This document shows positions 61,119-64,000 of a DNA stretch of 64,000 nucleotides, one piece after another; position 1 is the first letter of the stretch, and every line of letters begins with the position of its first letter. Under the pieces are notes generated by a model that saw only the letters and a list, made by a program, of their open reading frames with translations, made no database searches and was not told where the DNA came from. The DNA comes from Rhodanobacter sp. (lineage in GTDB: Bacteria; Pseudomonadota; Gammaproteobacteria; Xanthomonadales; Rhodanobacteraceae): NCBI GenBank assembly GCA_040371205.1, contig AP031382.1:558001-622000 (forward strand), read 5' to 3'. The position numbers were made by a program, and so were the translations under genes.

Positions 61119-62345
61119 TCAGTCCTGGCTGACCTGCAGCGACTGGCCGAGCCGGATGTTGTCGCTCTTGAGGTGGTTCCAGCTGCGCAGGTCGGCCACG
61201 CTCACGCCGTGCTTCTGGGCGATCCCGGACAAGGTGTCGCCCTTGACCACGGTGTAGCTCTTGGAGGCGCCCGCGGCATTCCGGCTGACCATCGCGGCGT
61301 GGGCAACGGCGGTGCGTTCCGATGTCGGCGCCATGGCGGCCGCTGCGGCGTAGCTGGCGCCCGGAGCGGCGATCGGCGGGGCGGTCGGCGCCTTGGCCTT
61401 GCTGTTGGTCGCCTCGGCGAAAAGCACGTCGCGGCGCTGCTGGTCCTTCGCCACCAGCCCGATGCCGTCCTCGTACGGCAGCACCAGGTGGCTGCGCAGC
61501 GCGGCCTTGGCCTTGTCGGTCTGCAGGTAGTCGAGGAACTCCTTCACCGCGGCGGCCTTGACGCTGTTCGGGTTGCTCACCAGGTACAGCGGCACGAACA
61601 GCGGGTAGCTGCCGTCGGCGATGTTCGCCAGGGTGGGCGCCACGTTGTCCACGTCGATGGTGCGCAGCCTGTGGTTGCCGCTGACGTCGGCCAGCGTCGA
61701 CACGCCCAGGCTGTTCGGATCGAGTTCGACGCCCTGCTCCAGCGCCTCGGTGTTGAGGTAGAAGCGCGATGCGGAGATCTCCTGCCCGCCGCGGCCGAAC
61801 AGCAGGCTGCGCAGGCTGTACTCCACGCCGTCGTTGGGGCTGATCACCGCGTACAGGTTGATCGGCGCGTTGCGGCCGCCGACCTGGTTCCAGTTGGTGA
61901 TGTAGCCGAGGTAGATCTCGTGCAGCTGGCGCGCGGTGAGGTTGCGCACCGGGTTGGCCGGGTTGGTGATGATCACCAGGCCGTCCCATGCCACCGGGGT
62001 GAAGGTGAGGCGGTTGTCCTCGGGCGTGCCGTCGCCGGGGCGCGCGCTGCCGGCGATGTCGGCGCTGCCGCCGGCCACCGCATCGATGCCCGAGGCGGTG
62101 TTGAAGGGCTGCAGCTCGATGCGGCCGTGGCCGCTGCGCTGCCACTCCTTCGCCACGTTCTCCATCACCGCGCGATCGGTGGTGACGTCGCCGCGCCAGA
62201 TCAGCGTGGATCGGCTTGCCTTGCTGGTGGCGGAGGTCTTGTGGTGGGAAGTGGCATGCGTCGATTTCGGCGCGGCGAACGCGGGAGCGACGAGGCAGGC
62301 GCCAAACAGGAGGGCGGGCAGCAAGCGGACAGCACGAACGGACAT
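61119..62345 (-). CDS. PstS-like binding protein fused to a LysM domain
   Basis: 408 residues: a signal peptide (ending AFA), a phosphate-binding-protein-like domain (about 50-310) with NTASGIDAVAGGSADIAGSAR, TNPANP and GYITNWNQVGG, then an Ala-rich linker and a C-terminal LysM motif (YTVVKGDTLSGIAQKHGVS ... LRLGQSL-like). LysM binds peptidoglycan, so the protein may be held to the wall. No pst operon accompanies it. Confidence 0.88.
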   Translation of the reverse strand: MSVRAVRLLPALLFGACLVAPAFAAPKSTHATSHHKTSATSKASRSTLIWRGDVTTDRAVMENVAKEWQRSGHGRIELQPFNTASGIDAVAGGSADIAGSARPGDGTPEDNRLTFTPVAWDGLVIITNPANPVRNLTARQLHEIYLGYITNWNQVGGRNAPINLYAVISPNDGVEYSLRSLLFGRGGQEISASRFYLNTEALEQGVELDPNSLGVSTLADVSGNHRLRTIDVDNVAPTLANIADGSYPLFVPLYLVSNPNSVKAAAVKEFLDYLQTDKAKAALRSHLVLPYEDGIGLVAKDQQRRDVLFAEATNSKAKAPTAPPIAAPGASYAAAAAMAPTSERTAVAHAAMVSRNAAGASKSYTVVKGDTLSGIAQKHGVSVADLRSWNHLKSDNIRLGQSLQVSQD

Positions 62346-62527
62346 GGCGGCGGAATACCCCGACAGGAATGGGTTGGCGAAGGAGTGAGGGTGGCGGCGC
62401 GTAATCCCGGCCGACGCACAGAGTGGGCGAACGCCGGTTATTTCAACGGCTTGGGTGGAAAACATCAAGCGCGCAAGCGCGCGATTGCGACGCATGCACG
62501 TCCGCATGCGTGCTCCGGTTCACGTTG

Positions 62528-62553
62528 CCCGCCGTGCGGCGCCGCACGGCGGG
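62528..62553 (-). terminator. 26-bp palindrome downstream of the serine protease gene
   Basis: CCCGCCGTGCGGC and GCCGCACGGCGGG form a perfect inverted repeat without a spacer, 14 bases past the stop of the protease gene. A second dyad GCTCGTTCA-T-TGAACGAGC (62561-62579) overlaps that stop. Confidence 0.65.
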
Positions 62554-62566
62554 TCCGCCGGCTCGT

Positions 62567-63964
62567 TCATTGAACGAGCACATAGTGCGTGCCCTCGTCG
62601 TCGGCCACCACCAGCGCGAGCTGGCGCGGGCGCACGCCGGCCAGTTCGCGCAGCATGCGCAGCCCGGTGATGCGCATGTTGCCCACGCCGATCACGAGGT
62701 CGCCGGCGACCAGGCCGGCGGCGGCGGCGCGGCTGTTGGGCTGCACGGCGCTCGCCAGCACGCCGTACATGCCCTGGCTGCGCTGCTGCTGGCTGAGTTC
62801 GGTGAAGGTGACGCCGGCCAGGCGCGGGTCGAGCCGCGCGCCGTCGAGGCTGGCCAGCCGCTCCGGACGCAGCACGGCGCTGACCTCGCGCGCCTTGCCG
62901 TCGCGCAGCACGCCAAGTTTCACGGTGCTGCCCACCGGCAGCAGTCCTTCGGCGTTGCGCAGGTCCCCGACGCTGCGCAGCGGCTTGCCGTCGACCGAGG
63001 TGAGTACGTCGCCGGGCTGCAGGCCGGCCTGCTCGGCGGGCGAGCCGGCATCCACGCCGGCTACCACCACGCCGTGGTCCTGCGCCAGGCCGAGCAGGCG
63101 CGCGATGCGCGGCGTGATGTCCTGCGACTGCAGGCCCAGCGTGCCGCGTTGCACCTTGCCGTGCGCGATCAACTGCCGCATCACCTCGCTGGCGAGGTTG
63201 CTGGGAATCGCGAAGCCGATGCCCACGTTGCCGCCCGAGGGCGAGAAGATCATCGTGTTGATGCCCACCAGTTGGCCGCGCAGGTTCACCAGTGCGCCGC
63301 CGGAGTTGCCCGGGTTGATCGAGGCGTCGGTCTGGATGAAGTTCTGGTAGCGGCCCGAGCCCGACGACTCCGGGCCGAGCCCCGAGCGGCCCAGCGCCGA
63401 GACAATGCCCGAGGTCACCGTCTCGCTGAGCCCGAACGGCTCGCCCACCGCCACCACGTAGTCGCCCACGCGCAGCGCGGAGGAATCGGCCACCGGCAAC
63501 GCCTGCAGGCCGGTGGCGTGGATCTGGATCACCGCCACGTCGGTGTCCGGGTCGGTGCCCACCAGCTTGGCCTTGAAGCTGCGGCCGTCCTGCAGGGTCA
63601 CCGTGATGTCGTCGGCGCCGCCCACCACGTGGTTGTTGGTGAGGATGTAGCCCTTCGCCGCGTCCACCACCACGCCCGAGCCCAGGCTCTGTTCCACCCG
63701 CTCGCGCGGTGCGGCCGGCAGGCCGAAGAACTGGCGGAACATCGGGTCGTCGAAATACGGGTTGCGTACCTGCACGCGCGTCTTGCTGGAGATGTTCACC
63801 ACCGCCGGTGTCACGTGCTCCAGCATCGGCGCCAGCGAAGGCATCGGCTGGCCGTCCACGGCGGGCGGCATGGCGGCGCGGCCGGCGAGGGGCAGGACGA
63901 TGCCGGCGAGCAGCGCACAGGCGCAGGCCAGCCGGGTCGGGAAACGGGGCGAACGGAACGACAT
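62567..63964 (-). CDS. Do/DegP-like periplasmic serine protease
   Basis: 465 residues with a signal peptide (ending GRA), the catalytic triad His112 (TNNHVVGG), Asp142 (DPDTDVAVI) and Ser221 (NPGNSGGALV), and two PDZ domains (about 265-355 and 365-465). It degrades misfolded envelope proteins. AGGAGGAGTCC precedes the ATG. A MucD-type role is likely. Confidence 0.95.
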   Translation of the reverse strand: MSFRSPRFPTRLACACALLAGIVLPLAGRAAMPPAVDGQPMPSLAPMLEHVTPAVVNISSKTRVQVRNPYFDDPMFRQFFGLPAAPRERVEQSLGSGVVVDAAKGYILTNNHVVGGADDITVTLQDGRSFKAKLVGTDPDTDVAVIQIHATGLQALPVADSSALRVGDYVVAVGEPFGLSETVTSGIVSALGRSGLGPESSGSGRYQNFIQTDASINPGNSGGALVNLRGQLVGINTMIFSPSGGNVGIGFAIPSNLASEVMRQLIAHGKVQRGTLGLQSQDITPRIARLLGLAQDHGVVVAGVDAGSPAEQAGLQPGDVLTSVDGKPLRSVGDLRNAEGLLPVGSTVKLGVLRDGKAREVSAVLRPERLASLDGARLDPRLAGVTFTELSQQQRSQGMYGVLASAVQPNSRAAAAGLVAGDLVIGVGNMRITGLRMLRELAGVRPRQLALVVADDEGTHYVLVQ

Positions 63965-64000
63965 CGGACTCCTCCTGCCGTGAAGTGGGGCGGCGCGTTT

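Overview
The window joins two very different stretches of one high-GC proteobacterial replicon. Positions 1 to about 48,330 are a mobile element. From about 48,331 to 64,000 the DNA is ordinary, densely packed chromosome. The chromosomal gene set and order (yggX-mutY-asmA-like-ftsY / rsmD-coaD-lipoprotein-ferredoxin-ggt), the GC-rich codon use and a B3-type beta-lactamase fold enzyme suggest a member of the Lysobacterales (Xanthomonadales), perhaps Rhodanobacteraceae. This is an inference from gene content; no 16S gene is present.

The element looks like a conjugative plasmid that has become integrated. Its left part holds a ParB-like/MT-A70 methyltransferase, a TrfA-type replication initiator and six 22-bp iterons (about 0.5-3.0 kb). 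Next come small accessory genes including a RadC-like protein, an H-NS-like protein and DUF6573/DUF6900-type genes (3.7-11.2 kb). A plus-strand operon of small membrane and envelope proteins lies at 11.8-14.7 kb. A MobF relaxase-helicase and a candidate oriT lie at 15.1-18.6 kb. A long series of minus-strand operons (19.4-38.7 kb) encodes a TrwB/TraD-like coupling protein, a second large VirD4-like ATPase, an L,D-transpeptidase, a relaxase-associated-domain protein, two type IV prepilins, a Sec-exported pilin-head paralogue, a YadA-like trimeric adhesin and several lipoproteins or periplasmic proteins. No VirB4, VirB6, VirB8-10 or VirB11 homologue was recognised in the window.

Cargo genes sit between transfer operons: an EVE-HNH nuclease with an unknown partner (27.4-29.4 kb), a secreted Rhs-tip zinc-metallopeptidase-like protein followed by a lipoprotein and a periplasmic transglutaminase-like protein (41.2-43.4 kb), and an SOS-type cluster of umuC, umuD and a YedK/HMCES-like protein (43.4-46.9 kb). 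The element ends with an excisionase-like gene, short direct repeats and a tRNA-Phe gene cut off after its anticodon stem while its promoter remains intact.

Two repeated regulatory signals tie the element together. One is a motif of about 30 bp at the head of five operons, always in the same orientation to the downstream gene. The other is a three-copy promoter family with an upstream box, a -35, a TAGGTT -10 and a leader hairpin, all at fixed spacing. Together they outline an element-wide regulon whose regulator is not identified. The integrase, the other att end and any VirB-type apparatus would have to lie left of position 1 or elsewhere.
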